DNA from: Aphis gossypii
Taxonomy: Eukaryota > Arthropoda > Insecta > Hemiptera > Aphididae
Reading direction: 5' to 3'
Assembly: GCF_020184175.1 (NCBI RefSeq)
Contig: NW_026083075.1
Coordinates: 17,292 to 81,291, forward strand
Length of the DNA stretch: 64,000 nucleotides
A model generated the notes under the pieces. The model saw only the letters and a program-made list of their open reading frames with translations. It was not told the origin of the DNA and made no database searches. Every line of letters starts with the position of its first letter. Within the stretch, counting starts at the first letter, position 1. Shown here piece after piece: positions 9,325-20,617 of the stretch. The translations under genes and the position numbers were made by a program.

Positions 9325-11310
9325 ATATGAAAAGATCGAACAAGCACTTTTACTAAAAAATAAAAATATATCTTGAAAAATATCAAAAAAAAAATAATAA
9401 CATTTTTGATGAACTTTTGGAAACATCCGACAAAACGAGATTTAAATTATGTACAGTACAATGCACATATGATGCATTTGGAATTATATCAGAAATTCTT
9501 TTTTGAACCCCAGGGAAGCTACCACTCAATACCGAAGCGCCATCATATCCTTGGCCCCTACATTTCTTTATATCTAAATTATAATTCTTTAAAATAGGTA
9601 TTATTAAATTGACATGATCTTCAGCACCATGCTTATTTAGGGGTTAAAATCTTAGAAATGACTCTTTACAACAGGGGTCGGCAACCTTTTTGGTGTCAAG
9701 GACCAAAAAATAAAATAAAATTTTTTCATGGGCCATAATTTGAATAAACCTTATTTTATTTAAACGAATGTTATAGTAATTTAAAATTTAATTTATTTAA
9801 ATACATCACTGTTTGGTACATTATTTATTGAGGTATCTACAAAGTTATAATAATAATTACACGTCATAACAATAATAATAATAAAATACATAGTAAATTA
9901 TATTAAAATATTGGAAAAAATAAACAAATAAATAAAAATTAATGTGATTTTGAGTTTGAATATCATCAACAAGTTTATTGATGGCAGGTTTTATTTTCGA
10001 TATAGAAATTCTCATTATAGTGTTTAAGTGACCATGGGTTAATCGCGAAGCATATTTGCTTTACCGATATTTCATTAGTAAAAAAGTTTTCTCACAAATA
10101 TAAGTGCTTCCAAATATGGTCAGCATTTTTTTAGCAAAACATTTTTCCACAATAGAATATAAAATAGAATATAGAAAATCGATTCAGTAATACTAAGTTG
10201 TATTTCGTTTTTTATAATAAATTATTATCGACGTTTGACGAAACGTAGATAACGTGTACAATATCCTTATGCATAACATCTATTTTCGTTTAATAATTGT
10301 GCAACTAACTTCTCGTGGGGAAATTCTAATTTTTATAAGCAAAAGTTACATGATGTATAATATTTTTAAATTAATTAAAAATCATTATCGCGGGCCGCTC
10401 ATAAAATTGCTACGCGGGCCGCGGGTTGCCGACCCCTGCTTTACAACAACTTTAGTTCTCAATAATCAACTACTACATACCGAATAATAATGCTAACTGG
10501 TTCAATCTTCGTGATGTCTTATATTGAATCAACAATTATGGAGAAACATAGAGCGGATCTGATTTCTTCACAAATTTAAGTAATTAAGTTGTTGATAGTC
10601 ATTTTGAATTTTCCAACTTAGATATTTCACCGTGTTTTTTCAGTGTAAAGTAAGTGATGTAGTATTGGATCAAATTCAGCCATGAGTCGTACTGATGGGA
10701 TAAAATTGTCTTCATTCATACTTGTAGAAGTTGATTTACCTTCATTTCACGAAGGGCTGTATTACCAGCTGTTAAAAATAAAATTATTTTTATTAAATGA
10801 GTTAAAATATCCCTCCATTGTTGTGCTTCTTTGGATATTTTATTTTCGATCGACTGATCAATTGTTTGATTTTTTACCCAGATCCTGCGTAATTTGACAG
10901 CTTCAACGTGTTGAATAGAAAATTTATGTTTGTTAATTTTAAGATAAATGTCTCCAATCATTTATTCCTTTAATTCAGTTAGATTTAAAATGAAGATGTG
11001 TTTCATCAGAAAATAACCAAAAGATTCGCAGTATGCTTTATCAAGTATGATTGAATAGTTAAGCCAAGATCTGGGTATTTTATGATCAGCTAAATTTTTT
11101 GTGAAATAATATTCAACAGAAAATTTCGGCACTTTTTGTTTTCATTATCTTGATACCATGTAGAATCTAATGGAAATTTAATATCTGGACTGCAAGGCCC
11201 AAATGCAATAATTTGTCTTTTTAAATTGGAATTATTTATAATATCTGGAAACTTTCCACGATCTGATTATCTGAAGGAAATTCACAATTTAGATCCATTT
11301 CAATATCTGA
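9325..11310 (-). pseudogene. hAT transposase, zf-MYM/TTF type, split by a MITE
   Basis: Minus-strand motifs occur in the expected order from right to left. The TTF-type region is at about 11300-11110 (AFGPCSPDIKFPLDSTWY). EAQQWRDILTHLIKIILFLTAGNTALRE is at about 10830-10740, LAEFDP-like residues at about 10690, and CFSIIVDSI (a DUF4371-like site) at about 10555. After a 767 bp insertion come GQGYDGASVLSGSFPGVQ (about 9560) and NASYVHCTVHNLNLVLSD (about 9495). The frame breaks several times and the C-terminal dimerisation region is missing beyond about 9325. Such transposases cut and paste DNA in the nucleus; this copy is dead. Confidence 0.65.
9672..10438. mobile_element. hAT-type MITE, 767 bp, in a hAT transposase gene
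   Basis: The ends are perfect 15 bp inverted repeats, CAGGGGTCGGCAACC, and the element is flanked by the 8 bp duplication CTTTACAA at 9664-9671 and 10439-10446. It has no transposase frame, so it must be mobilised in trans. Its right inner part (about 10275-10400) recurs as a fragment at 12028-12165. Confidence 0.9.
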
Positions 11311-11723
11311 AAATTTATTATTATTTTAATTTTAGTAATTGAGAATTTATTCATAATAATTGTTTGTTGACTTTTCATTGTTACGAATGTATTGATAACT
11401 TTATTAACAAAACAAATAATATAATCATATTGGCACAATTTTTTTATTATTGCTTATCATTATTTACTGATGTCGAATAAATTAAATAAATACATATTCA
11501 AAAAAATTAATTTAATTTAGTTAAAATACTTAGTAGTAATACCTATTTCTAATATATTTTATAGTGATATACAGTAAGGTCTCGATAATCCGAACGGGCT
11601 TAAGAATTATCTTATCGCTATAATAAGTCGATTACATGTTTACATGATTACACGAGTGTCATATTGCATAAAAATCACTTTACACTGAGTATTTGTAACA
11701 TTTATTTGCGTATTTTGCTTAAA

Positions 11724-12454
11724 ATGGCTTCACCTAAGCATGTTACATTAAAATTACAGGATAAGTTAGAAGTTATAAAGTTAATTAACAAAGGTACCAG
11801 CTACAGTACTATTTCAAAACAATTTGGGATAGGTATATCTACCATCAGTGATATTAAAAAGAATAAGGAAAAAATAGAGAAGTTTGTCATTGAAACGGAA
11901 AATGGTCCAGATAAGTGTAAAACGCTTAAATAACCAGAAAATCCAAATGTTGAAAAAAAGTTTTTATGTGGTTTATTCAACAAAGACGTTTACACGTTCC
12001 AGTGAGTGGTGAAATGATTTGTTAAAAAGCACGATCTATTTTCGTTCAATAATTGTGCAACTAACTTCTCGTGGGGAAATTATAATTATTATAAGAAAAA
12101 GTTACATGATGTATAATATTTTTAAATTAATTAAAAATTATTATCGCGGGCCGCATAAAATCGCTATCCCTGAGATAAATCACCAGGAAATTTTAACTGA
12201 AAATTGAAAATGAAATCATGCATGCCGTGACCAAAGAGGATATTGAGAAGGAAGAAGATGATGAATTTTTGCCCCCTTAAAAAATATCTGCTTCAGATAC
12301 AACAAAAGCGTTAAATACAGCCATACAGTGGGCTGAACAAAACGATGAAAACGGCGAAGAACTTATGTTGCTTAGTCGTTTGCGGGACAAGGCATACCAA
12401 TCCATAATAGAAACCAGTGTACAAAAAAAAAAAATAAATCAATATTTTAAATAG
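11724..12454 (+). pseudogene. CENP-B/jerky-like transposase, ends only
   Basis: From the ATG at 11724 (MASPKHVTLKLQDKLEVIKL) about 70 codons encode a psq-type helix-turn-helix as in CENP-B N-terminal domains (ISKQFGIGISTISDIKKNK). A stop follows at about 11931. After the MITE fragment the C-terminal tail reappears around 12220-12420 (KEDIEKEEDDEFLPP, then TTKALNTAIQWAEQND and LSRLRDKAYQSI), which matches the acidic and helical tail of Tigger/jerky proteins. The whole DDE catalytic core is missing. Confidence 0.65.
12028..12165. repeat. Second fragment of the 9672-10438 MITE family
   Basis: This stretch is nearly identical in order to about 10268-10400: ATCTATTTTCGTT, then TAATTGTGCAACTAACTTCT, the AGTTACATGATGTATAATAT block and TTATCGCGGGCCGC. 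Neither end of the MITE is preserved here. It sits inside the pogo remnant where the catalytic region should be. Confidence 0.8.
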
Positions 12455-13184
12455 TAAGGTCCACAATAAATTATAATAATATTTTTATGCATTCATTTTT
12501 ATTTTATATGTTGTATATTTTATATATTCTTTTGAAATTATGAGTTTTTACATAATTAATACAGATAAAAATATAATTTCATAATTTAAATTACAATAAA
12601 ATTAATGTTTTTTAAGCCATAATTAATCCGAACAAATCGCTGATCCGAATTACTATACATCTACTTTTTGTTAATAATAAAAAATAAAACTTACCAAAAT
12701 TAAATAAGTTCATATTTTTATTGTCTTGAAATGATGAACTAATGTCATTCAATGTTTCACCTGCTACATTTTCATTTATTTTCACAGTTAATTCATTTTC
12801 TAAACACATAAATATTATTAATAACCCACTAAAATACATCATGAAAAATAAAATTAAAATAAGTTTAAAATGAAAAACAAAGTTTATTAACTAAGAATTT
12901 AACCCTACAATGCGCACATTAATATTTACATCCAAATTTCGACTTGAAAAAATATTTTTCTCAAATATGGGGCAAATAACTTCAAAAAAATATTTTTAAC
13001 TTCTAATTATAAAATTTGAATACAGGAATCCATATTTTTAAAATGTATCACACATGATACACTGTACAGCTTAGACTTGAAAAAAAAACTATTTATACCA
13101 ATATGTTAATATAATGTATTTGGCTATAAAAACGCATATTAAATGAAAAAAATGAAATTTATTCAATCAAATACAAAATAAAAT

Positions 13185-13340
13185 AAAACAATATACTATT
13201 ATATACATAACATCCTTAAAAAGAACTAAAAAAAAAACAATATACTTATCATATGAGTAACATGATTAAAAAAAACAACAGACTTTTCATATAAGTCACA
13301 TAATTAAAAAAAAAACAATATACTTTTCATCCTAAAAAAA
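13185..13340. repeat. Short tandem-like repeat, about 42 bp period
   Basis: Three imperfect copies of a unit with an A-run, then CAATATACTT(A/T)TCAT and ATGAGTAACATGATT-like sequence, lie at about 13230, 13272 and 13314. They sit in the subterminal region of the piggyBac remnant. Confidence 0.5.
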
Positions 13341-14446
13341 CTTCCTTTGGTGTAAAAAATACATATCATAAAAAATTGGTAAAATAAATTTTACTTAGTA
13401 TGGAAAAGAGTAAAACAATTTCTATTTACACCCAACAAAAATAATTATTGCACTTAGTACAAGAGTTAATTTTCCACAACCAGGCACTTTACATCTTTGT
13501 TTTGTTTCTTTGTAATCTGACCAACGGTCAAAAGAATATCTTTTCTAATATCAATTGATGGCAATTTTGATGTATGAGGTGCATTTTTTTTGTTGCAATT
13601 TGCGTTTCTACCATTAATAATGGTCTTCCTCTTTTAGGTGTTGATGCATTAAGTTTAGTAAGTGAAAAAGCTACTTCTGAACGGAAATCAAATAGTGTAA
13701 TTGTAGGTTTATTACCTTTTGATGTCTTAACCCTTCTGTAAAGAAGCCATACTTTGACCACAGCAACATTAATCAAATGATACCACAATCGAATGTACCA
13801 TTTCTTAGAAAGCATTATAATTTTGTACCTTCCAATAAGTGAGTCAAGAAGGTTAACATCTCCCATATGTTTATTATATTCTTTTATAAAAAATGGACAG
13901 CTCATTCTAGATTTTTTTCTTCTTTTTTTGTCAAAACGACGTATAGTTTCTTCAGGTAAAATAGGTACCGCAGTACAAAGAGAGTAATGTGACAAGTTTA
14001 TTATTTTTCCAAATTACTGAGGTCACTGGAATATCATCATAAACAGCAATATATTCATATGATGTTCCCCATGGTTTTTTTAATAACTTTTTCTGCTAAA
14101 AAACTACAGTTTGATATTCTGTTTCGGCGTATAGTCCCTAAAGAATGGATTCCTTGACTAACTAAATGTGTTATTAAAGGCATTTTAGTATAATAATTAT
14201 CAAAATATACTCTGTGATTCTTATGCTTTGGTATGGCGCGGCTCAATCTTACTACAACATTAGCACTAGCTATTAGGTCTGGCTCTGATTGAAGTCTAGA
14301 TTGTTCACAATTTTCTTGTCCAGTGTAAGTTCATAAGAATATCCAGAAGAACTACAGAGTACAAAAAATATGTAATTCCATTACACAGGTTTTAATGGTA
14401 GATATTGTTTAGGAAAATTATGAGCTTTTGTAGCACATAGTTGTTC

Positions 14447-15014
14447 GGACGACACATATTGATACGGTCGCACCGTCGTTGCTATCGACTGTAGTATGTT
14501 TGTGTGCATCGCACGTATCTGTAAATGGTACATTGTACGTCAGTCAGTGCTCGCCTACCATACGTACGCAATACCTATACGTTTTGGAACGCCTATTTTT
14601 CCCGCCACCATCATCATCGTCGTCACCTATCGCCACCGTCACGGTCATCATCGTTTGGATAAAATACCGTTACCAGCAACAATCCAGTCGCCTACTACTA
14701 CGGTCATATATTTTCTTACTAGATTTCGTTGTGTATTATTTTATTGTATTATTCCGTAGCATTTAGCCTTATTATTATTATTCGAATTTATATTATATTA
14801 TTGTTATTATATGGTTATACTATTTACATTTAATCCCCGTTAGGCTGGCCAGCACAGACATTTGTCCCCCCCCCCCCCCCCCTATAGGATATTAACTTGT
14901 ATTTTTTGGGGGATTTTATTAATAGTACGCCGTCAATACGGCATAACAAATATTTATTTGCTACATTTATTTACCACCTTAAATACGCATACAGTCCACA
15001 CATACCGATTTGGA
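14447..15014. mobile_element. 568 bp insertion with a 12 bp target duplication
   Basis: The piggyBac frame is interrupted exactly between two copies of ACATAGTTGTTC (14435-14446 and 15015-15026). The inserted DNA is CpG-rich on the left, with short plus-strand frames that look like chance, contains a 17-base poly-C tract and lacks terminal inverted repeats. A duplication of this length suggests target-primed reverse transcription (a retrocopy or truncated retroposon), but no poly-A tail is evident. Confidence 0.6.
14866..14882 (+). repeat. Poly-C tract (17 bases)
   Basis: An uninterrupted C homopolymer lies inside the 568 bp insertion. It may be a genuine mononucleotide repeat or a sequencing-sensitive site. 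Confidence 0.85.
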
Positions 15015-15114
15015 ACATAGTTGTTCATCCATAGATAGATCTCTCTCAACAGGAACTTTTGAAAATTGCTTATTTAAATGTTCAATTACTGGTCTTATTT
15101 TGTGTAGCATATCA

Positions 15115-17390
15115 CAGTGGTTCCCAATTTTTTTTTGCCACGGAACCCTAATCGATTATACTTTTTTTTGCGGAACCCTAGTTTCATAACATAAAATTAT
15201 CACCTAGTAGTTTTATATTTTTTTGTTTGATATGAAAAGAAAGAACAAATACAAATGAAAAACAATTATTTTATGTATTAAAAAACATTTACTGTACAAA
15301 GAAATACAATGTAACAAAGTGCCTGTTTTTATCAATTTAATATTTTAATGAGAAGAATGAAATTTTTTCACATATTTTCTTAAAATATCACTAAAATTAG
15401 GCTTTATATCTGATAATTGAATGCGGATATCTGGAGATGCATCAAGTCTATTTCTGTACTTGTTTTTGGTGTAAGCGTAAGCTGAAAATCCAGTCTCACA
15501 TCGGTAAATCGTCACAAACGGAAGCAGAATTGTAATAGCTTACTCAACAATTGTAGGGTATCATCTTGAAGTCCAATTCAAAAATTATTTAGATCAAAAT
15601 CTCCAGCTCCAAATTTTTGTTTAAGAGAAGATGAACATTTAATATCAATTAAATTCTCATACTCTGAAACAGTAAGCATTGATGGTTTGGTATGATTTGC
15701 GAATGGATTCTGCAACCAGTTCATGTCCTGTAACTTCTCCGGAAAATACTCTTTCAAGGATTTTTTTAGGCTTATTAAATGCTCATGTATATTTTTTTCC
15801 ACATCTGAAGTTACTTGCAACTCATTTTCTTTCAGAAAGTCATTTAAAATAGTAAAACATTCGTAATTATGTTGATCAACACATTCAATCCAGAAGTCAA
15901 TTTTGTTTTCAAGTGAAGAAATTTTGTCATTTACTGTAAATATATTCGTGGTTTTTCCCTGTAAGGCTTTGCAGATTACGTTAAGTTTATCGAATATATC
16001 GGCCAAGTAAGCCAATTTTATTAACCATACCTCATCATGCAATAAATCAACAAACGCGTTAGTAGACGCAGAACCGGGTTGTTTGGTGAAGAATATCTTA
16101 AGCTCGTTGCGCAATTCAAATAGCCTTAATAAAACTCTTCCTCTTGAGAGCCATCTCACTTGTGTGTGGAGAAAAAGTGATTGATGCTGACTTCCTATAT
16201 CTTCGCACAGTTTTTTAAAAAGCCTTGACTGGAGTGGACGTGATTTGACGTAATTCACAATTTGTACAGCTTGATCGAGAACTGTCTTAAGCTCGTATGA
16301 TATTTTCATCGCGACAAGAGCATGACGATGTAAAACGCAGTGACTGCTACTACATTTAGGTGCAACACTCTTGATTCTTGTTACAGTGCCTTTTATTTTG
16401 CCGATCATAGCTGCTGCTCCGTCACTGCACACGTCAATGCATTTGTTCCACTCAATATGGTGCTTACTCATGTGACTATCAATAACTTTAAAAATTTCTT
16501 CTCCAGTTGTGTTAGTTTCTAAAGGTGCACAGAGAAACAAATCCTCTTCAATAGATCCTTTGAAGGGGTGTCTCACAAAAACAAGCAATATTGATAGCCC
16601 GGCGACATCTGTACTTTCGTCTAATTGTATTGCAAACATCTTGCTGTTCTTCAATCTACAAATTAATTCATCGTGAATGTGGTCTGAAATCTTATGAATT
16701 CGTTCAGATATGACGTTATTGGAACACTGAACTGCTGTAATTTTCTTCGCTGCATCTTCACCAAGTACACAGCTGACGGTTTCTGTCATACATGGTTTTA
16801 TTAAATCCTCTGCAACTGTGTGTGGCTTACCAGCACGTGCAATTCTGCAACTTTTAGCGTTTTCATTATCTGTTTTTGCATATTTGTATAAAGCAGCTAC
16901 GCCAGTTTTTTGTACTTCTTTGTGTCTTTCGAAAAAGCTTAAGCTTTTATCTTTCAGTTGCGGGTGGTTGGTGTCAAGGTGTCGTCTTAGCTTTGCCGGT
17001 ACCAATGAACTATTACACATTATTTTGTTGCAAATAACGCATTGTCCATCCGGATTCTCAGCCATTCCGACAGGAATAAACCCAAAGGACAAATACGATT
17101 CGTCATATTTTCTTTTTTTTGAAGTAGTTCTCTCCTGAGGTAAAACAATTTCACTAACAAGTTTATTTTGTCGTTCCTGTCCAGTATTCACCAAATCCTG
17201 AAATTAATTGACAATATTTATTGTTATATTTATAATTATTTAAATTTAAATAAAGTACAAAATAAATTTAAAAAATTGGCCATAGGTTCCCCTGCGCCCT
17301 CGGGCATTTCAATTTTATATGCACTTCGTTGCCCGTTAAAAATGCCAATTCATAATATGATTCACTAAGTTTTTTTGCATTGACCATTTT
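15115..17390 (-). mobile_element. hAT element with BED-type transposase
   Basis: One terminus is visible at 15115 (CAGTGGTTCCCAA, a classic hAT end) followed by a second CGGAACCCTA motif. It interrupts the piggyBac coding region. The other terminus is not located; the right limit is a minimum estimate based on a possible upstream exon at about 17390. No matching copy of the 8 bases before the left end (GCATATCA) was found, so decay or deletion at the far end is likely. Confidence 0.6.
15360..17194 (-). pseudogene. hAT transposase, ZBED5-like
   Basis: The main frame (17194-15578) gives 538 aa. It is preceded by a good acceptor (AATTTCAG at about 17203), so an upstream exon probably exists. 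Domains in order: basic KKRKYDESYLSFGF; a BED zinc finger CVICNK...LVPAKLRRHLDTNHP (about residues 52-83); an LDESTDVAG segment (first catalytic Asp); CSDGAAAM (second Asp); and the hallmark LFLHTQVRWLSRGRVL. The frame stops at 15578. The conserved hAT dimerisation tail (LPFVT, then CETGFSAYAYTKNKYRNRL) is readable in another frame at about 15535-15420, so one frameshift truncates the protein. Such proteins act as nuclear transposases and are often domesticated in animals; nothing here indicates domestication. Confidence 0.8.
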
Positions 17391-17559
17391 GATTCTCCAA
17401 AAAGTTGTTCAAGCACCATTTTAAAATGAGAATAACACTAAAAAATAACACTAAATTTGTGGTACGATTTTACGAATGTACCGTGTAAATTGCAAGAATC
17501 AATCTATCATTATTCAGACTCTACGTTTATCAATCAGTGAGTTAGTCAAGTAATAATAG

Positions 17560-18603
17560 TGTCATTCTGCTTCGAGTTGCCCGTGAGACTTATAGATATG
17601 TAAGCAGTATATTTTCGTGTAGGCAATCCACCTATGGTGGACTGCGGACCCTGCTAGATGTATATGTAAGTTTAAAATTCCTTACCCTTAAGTTTCAAAG
17701 TTATATCAATTTTTTTTTACTACGGTGGATAAAATACAATAATGTACAATCTCGTGGTTTTCATATTGTTATGTTAGTCTATTGCTGTGATTTTGAGATT
17801 TACTGTGGACATTGACTTATTTCGCTAATTCTTATTTTTGTTTTTATGGTTTTGACAAAATATAACAACAGGTCTACAACTATTATATTCAATCATAACC
17901 AATAGCGACCTTAATTTAGTTTATTTTTTTGCTGGACAGTGACGTCATTTCATTACATATAATTACATTCATTACATTTACATAAGCATATTCTCCTGCG
18001 ACCAATAGGAGCGAATCATCAGTGAAAAATGTTACAAAAACGGGGAAAATAAATAATAATAATAAAAAATTGTTACTATGGTTACCGAAAAAAAAAAATA
18101 ATAATAGTCTACGTAACAGGCAAACTTTACGCTTATAATGTATATTTAAATAATTATTTTTTGGACTTTTCTCTTCTGATAGCTCATCTACATATTGAGT
18201 ACTTTCGTTTGAAAAAAAAATCGTGAAAATCAGCCCGGTAGAACTTCAGATATAACTGTTACAAGAAATCGCCTCACGTTTTAATAATATATTAAGATTC
18301 TTATTTCTTACAGACAAACTAGAAACGTCTTTTTCCGAAATACTTTCATTATTTTATGCTGGTGAACATGCTGAAACATTTTTCCACTTGCGAGGCGCCC
18401 CGTTTTGAGCTAACTATCCATTATTATAAACTGAAATAAAATAACAACATGTTAATAAATCGTTCTTATTTAATTATGCACAGTGTGCATACAAATCTCT
18501 ATGAATAAACAAATACATCATTACCTGTGAAATCAAAAATACCAGATTTAAACAATCGTAATAACTGTTACCACTGACTGCAATCCACTTCTTTTTTCAC
18601 TAA
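17560..18603. other. No recognisable gene
   Basis: AT-rich sequence between the hAT and mariner elements. I see no coding motif, terminal repeat or RNA gene here. A palindromic CCACCTATGGTGG occurs at about 17629. Confidence 0.5.
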
Positions 18604-18605
18604 TA

Positions 18606-19919
18606 CAGGGTGGGGCACTGAAACGGCCGATTTTAAAAATAGATTTTCTCAGTAGTAATTAAGATAAGAATTCTCACTAAATATTATTAGTTCAAAGACA
18701 ACATGCCATTTAGTAAACATGGAACAGTGGAGTGGTAAACAACGTGCTTATGCGATAAAATCGTTTTACAAAAGTAATGACAGTTACGTAGCCGCACAGC
18801 GTGAATTTCGTATTCATTTTAATCTTAAACGGCATGATTCGGTACCATCGGTTAAGGCTATTAAAATATGGATAACCAACTTTGAAGAAACGGGTTCAGC
18901 ATTAAAAAAGAAGCCTGTACGACAAAAAACCATTCGCACACCTGAAAACGTCGTTGCTGTCAGAGCCGCTCTCATAAATAGTCCGAGACGTTCTGCACGA
19001 AAACATGTACTATCGTTAAATTTATCCAGTAGAAGTCTACATCGGATTTTACACAGCGACCTAAACTTTCACCCGTATAAGGTGCAGGTGGTTCAAGAAT
19101 TAAAACCTGCAGATCACTATAGCCGCATAACTTTTTGTCGAGAAGTGCTAACCCGAATGGACGAGAACGAAAACTTTATTCAAAATGTTTGGATGTCTGA
19201 TGAAGCACATTTCCATCTTGATGGTTTTGTGAATAAGCAAAATTGTCGTTATTGGTCTGAAGAAAATCCTCGCCAACTTCATCAACGACCTTTACACAGC
19301 GATAGAGTAACTGTATGGTGTGCAATTTCACATTATGGCATCATTGGCCCGTATTTTCATGAGGACGAAAATGGACTGGCAACAACTGTTAATTCAAATC
19401 GTTATGTCAATATGATCAATAATTTTTTGGTCGGTGAACTAACGAAGTTTCCTCAAAATGATAACTTTTGGTTCCAACAAGATGGCGCGACATCTCACAC
19501 GGCCCGAATATCAATAAATGCTATTCAAAAAATTTTTGGAAATCGCATTATTTCCAAAAATGGTGATATTCATTGGCCACCTCGATCACCGGATTTATCA
19601 GTATGTGACTTCTTTTTGAGGGGATATTTAAAAAGTAAAGTCTATGCACAGAAACCTCGAAATATTGATGAACTAAAAAACAAAATTAAAGAAGAAATTT
19701 CCAGTACGCCTTTGGAAGTAATACACCGTGTAGTGGAAAATATACGAAGTAGGCTAGAAGAGTGTTTGAGAAGAGATGGCCATCATCTTGAGGACATAGT
19801 TTTAAAAAAATAAATGGCATGTTATATACTTCATTATAATAAATAATAATTAATTTTTATTTGGTTTTTTTATTTTATAATTTATTTATGAAAATCGGCC
19901 GTTTCAGTGCCCCACCCTG
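18606..19919 (+). mobile_element. Intact mariner-like element, 1314 bp
   Basis: The ends are identical 29 bp inverted repeats starting CAGGGTGGGGCACTGAAACG, flanked on both sides by TA (18604-18605 and 19920-19921). A single uninterrupted transposase gene fills the interior. Perfect terminal repeats and an open frame suggest recent insertion and possible activity. Confidence 0.92.
18719..19813 (+). CDS. Tc1/mariner-superfamily transposase, 364 aa
   Basis: The ATG at 18719 opens an intact 364-residue protein. The N-terminal 110 residues carry the two helix-turn-helix units common in insect IS630/mariner relatives (AIKSFYKSNDSYVAAQREFR, then IKIWITNFEETGSALKKKP). The catalytic acids are visible as VWMSDEAHFHLDG, FWFQQDGATSHTA and WPPRSPDLSVCDFF. 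The second and third are about 36 residues apart, longer than the D34D of classical mariner. Similar proteins are often named 'Tc3-like' in insect annotations. The enzyme would bind the 29 bp terminal repeats and move the element by cut and paste into TA sites. The gene is intronless, and its stop lies 106 bases inside the right end. Confidence 0.92.
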   Translation: MEQWSGKQRAYAIKSFYKSNDSYVAAQREFRIHFNLKRHDSVPSVKAIKIWITNFEETGSALKKKPVRQKTIRTPENVVAVRAALINSPRRSARKHVLSLNLSSRSLHRILHSDLNFHPYKVQVVQELKPADHYSRITFCREVLTRMDENENFIQNVWMSDEAHFHLDGFVNKQNCRYWSEENPRQLHQRPLHSDRVTVWCAISHYGIIGPYFHEDENGLATTVNSNRYVNMINNFLVGELTKFPQNDNFWFQQDGATSHTARISINAIQKIFGNRIISKNGDIHWPPRSPDLSVCDFFLRGYLKSKVYAQKPRNIDELKNKIKEEISSTPLEVIHRVVENIRSRLEECLRRDGHHLEDIVLKK

Positions 19920-19960
19920 TATAATTACGTAAACTTCTGCAGTCTTATCGTGGTCTTTAC

Positions 19961-20086
19961 TCGAATGGAGCTGGCAGCGACGACGTGCGCTGCCCCACTC
20001 CCGCGATGTTTTATCAGCTCGGTAATTCCATGCCTATTTTTATCGTAAGCTACCGCACGTGCGATTAGAAATACTAGTAGAAGCAT
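19961..20086 (-). CDS. Possible first exon of a secreted host protein
   Basis: On the minus strand an ATG at 20086 begins MLLLVFLIARAVAYDKNRHG, which has the shape of a cleavable signal peptide (cleavage plausible after AVA). It continues in GC-richer codons than its surroundings to ...SSIR before a GTAAAG donor at about 19960. The mariner inserted 41 bases downstream, in what would be the intron. No family is recognised and no second exon was found, so this is tentative. Alternatively it is an open stretch by chance. Confidence 0.3.
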
Positions 20087-20617
20087 GAAATGAAACACAT
20101 AACGAATCTGTGAACAACGGTGGCGTGGATGTGATTCCTTTTTATTAAAGTTTTGTTTAATTATTGGACGGTACGTGGAACCCTTGAGGCCCTTCCACGG
20201 ATCCCTGCGGCTAGATGCACGGCAATTTTTTTTTTTTTTAATTTTTTTATCCTTCACATTTAATATATACACTTACCAAACAAATAGTTATAGCACTTAA
20301 ACATTTTTTAGTTTAACCTTGAAATTTATAATTTTAAAGTGGTTAGCTACATTAACTACCATGCATATAATACCAAAATTGTTCAGTAAATCATACTGTT
20401 ATACTGTTTTCGAATACTTTTACAACAACTAGAAATAATATAAAATCAATAAATTAACTTTAATTACCAAATTATAATTCAAACTAATTAATAATAAAAA
20501 ATATTGTATGTCCTTTTCTTTGAATAATTACAAAATAAAATAAATCACTTCTAAAAATAAAAATTTAAAAATTGTAAATACATTATTGTATATTATTTAT
20601 TTTTTAATTTTTGTATA

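Larger units (their letters stand above)
11572..12655 (+). mobile_element. Pogo/Tigger-like element remnant
   Basis: The left end reads CAGTAAGGTCTCGATAATCC after a TA dinucleotide. The right end holds the inverted GATCCGAATTAC motif followed by TATA. The ends and the CENP-B-type protein inside fit the pogo branch of Tc1/mariner, which duplicates TA. The element is internally deleted and carries a fragment of the MITE family seen at 9672-10438. Confidence 0.65.
13430..15110 (-). pseudogene. piggyBac transposase, broken by insertion and frameshifts
   Basis: From right to left, 15110-15015 encodes IRPVIEHLNKQF and LSMDEQLC, which contains the first catalytic Asp. After the 568 bp insertion, CSSSGYSYEL is at about 14370. 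SRAIPKHKNHRVYFDNYYTK (about 14240) holds the second Asp, and SLGTIRRNR is at about 14130. 13995-13528 has the region HMGDVNLLDSLIGRYKI carrying the third catalytic Asp. The Cys-rich C-terminus KVPGCGKL is near 13490. Frameshifts near 14290 and 14040 separate the pieces. The N-terminal third is missing. Confidence 0.75.
12903..15114 (-). mobile_element. piggyBac remnant (left end kept)
   Basis: A TTAA (12899-12902) is followed by CCCTACAATGCGCACATT, a typical piggyBac-style terminus. The transposase lies on the minus strand from about 15110 to 13430. The 5' part is cut off at 15115 by a hAT element, so the right terminus is not seen. The gap 12660-12900 and 13070-13430 is AT-rich without a gene. 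Confidence 0.65.

Noticed and set aside
13180..13345. Possible CRISPR-like array
   Set aside because: There are only three imperfect A-rich units without distinct spacers, in a eukaryotic transposon; it is a simple tandem repeat.
14479..14766. Two overlapping plus-strand frames of about 90 codons
   Set aside because: Both lie inside the 568 bp insertion, in serial ATC/CATC-rich DNA, with no recognisable domain and no start context that favours either.
17560..17700. Far end of the BED-type hAT element
   Set aside because: No inverted copy of CAGTGGTTCCCAA and no copy of the GCATATCA flank could be found, so a complete element cannot be claimed.
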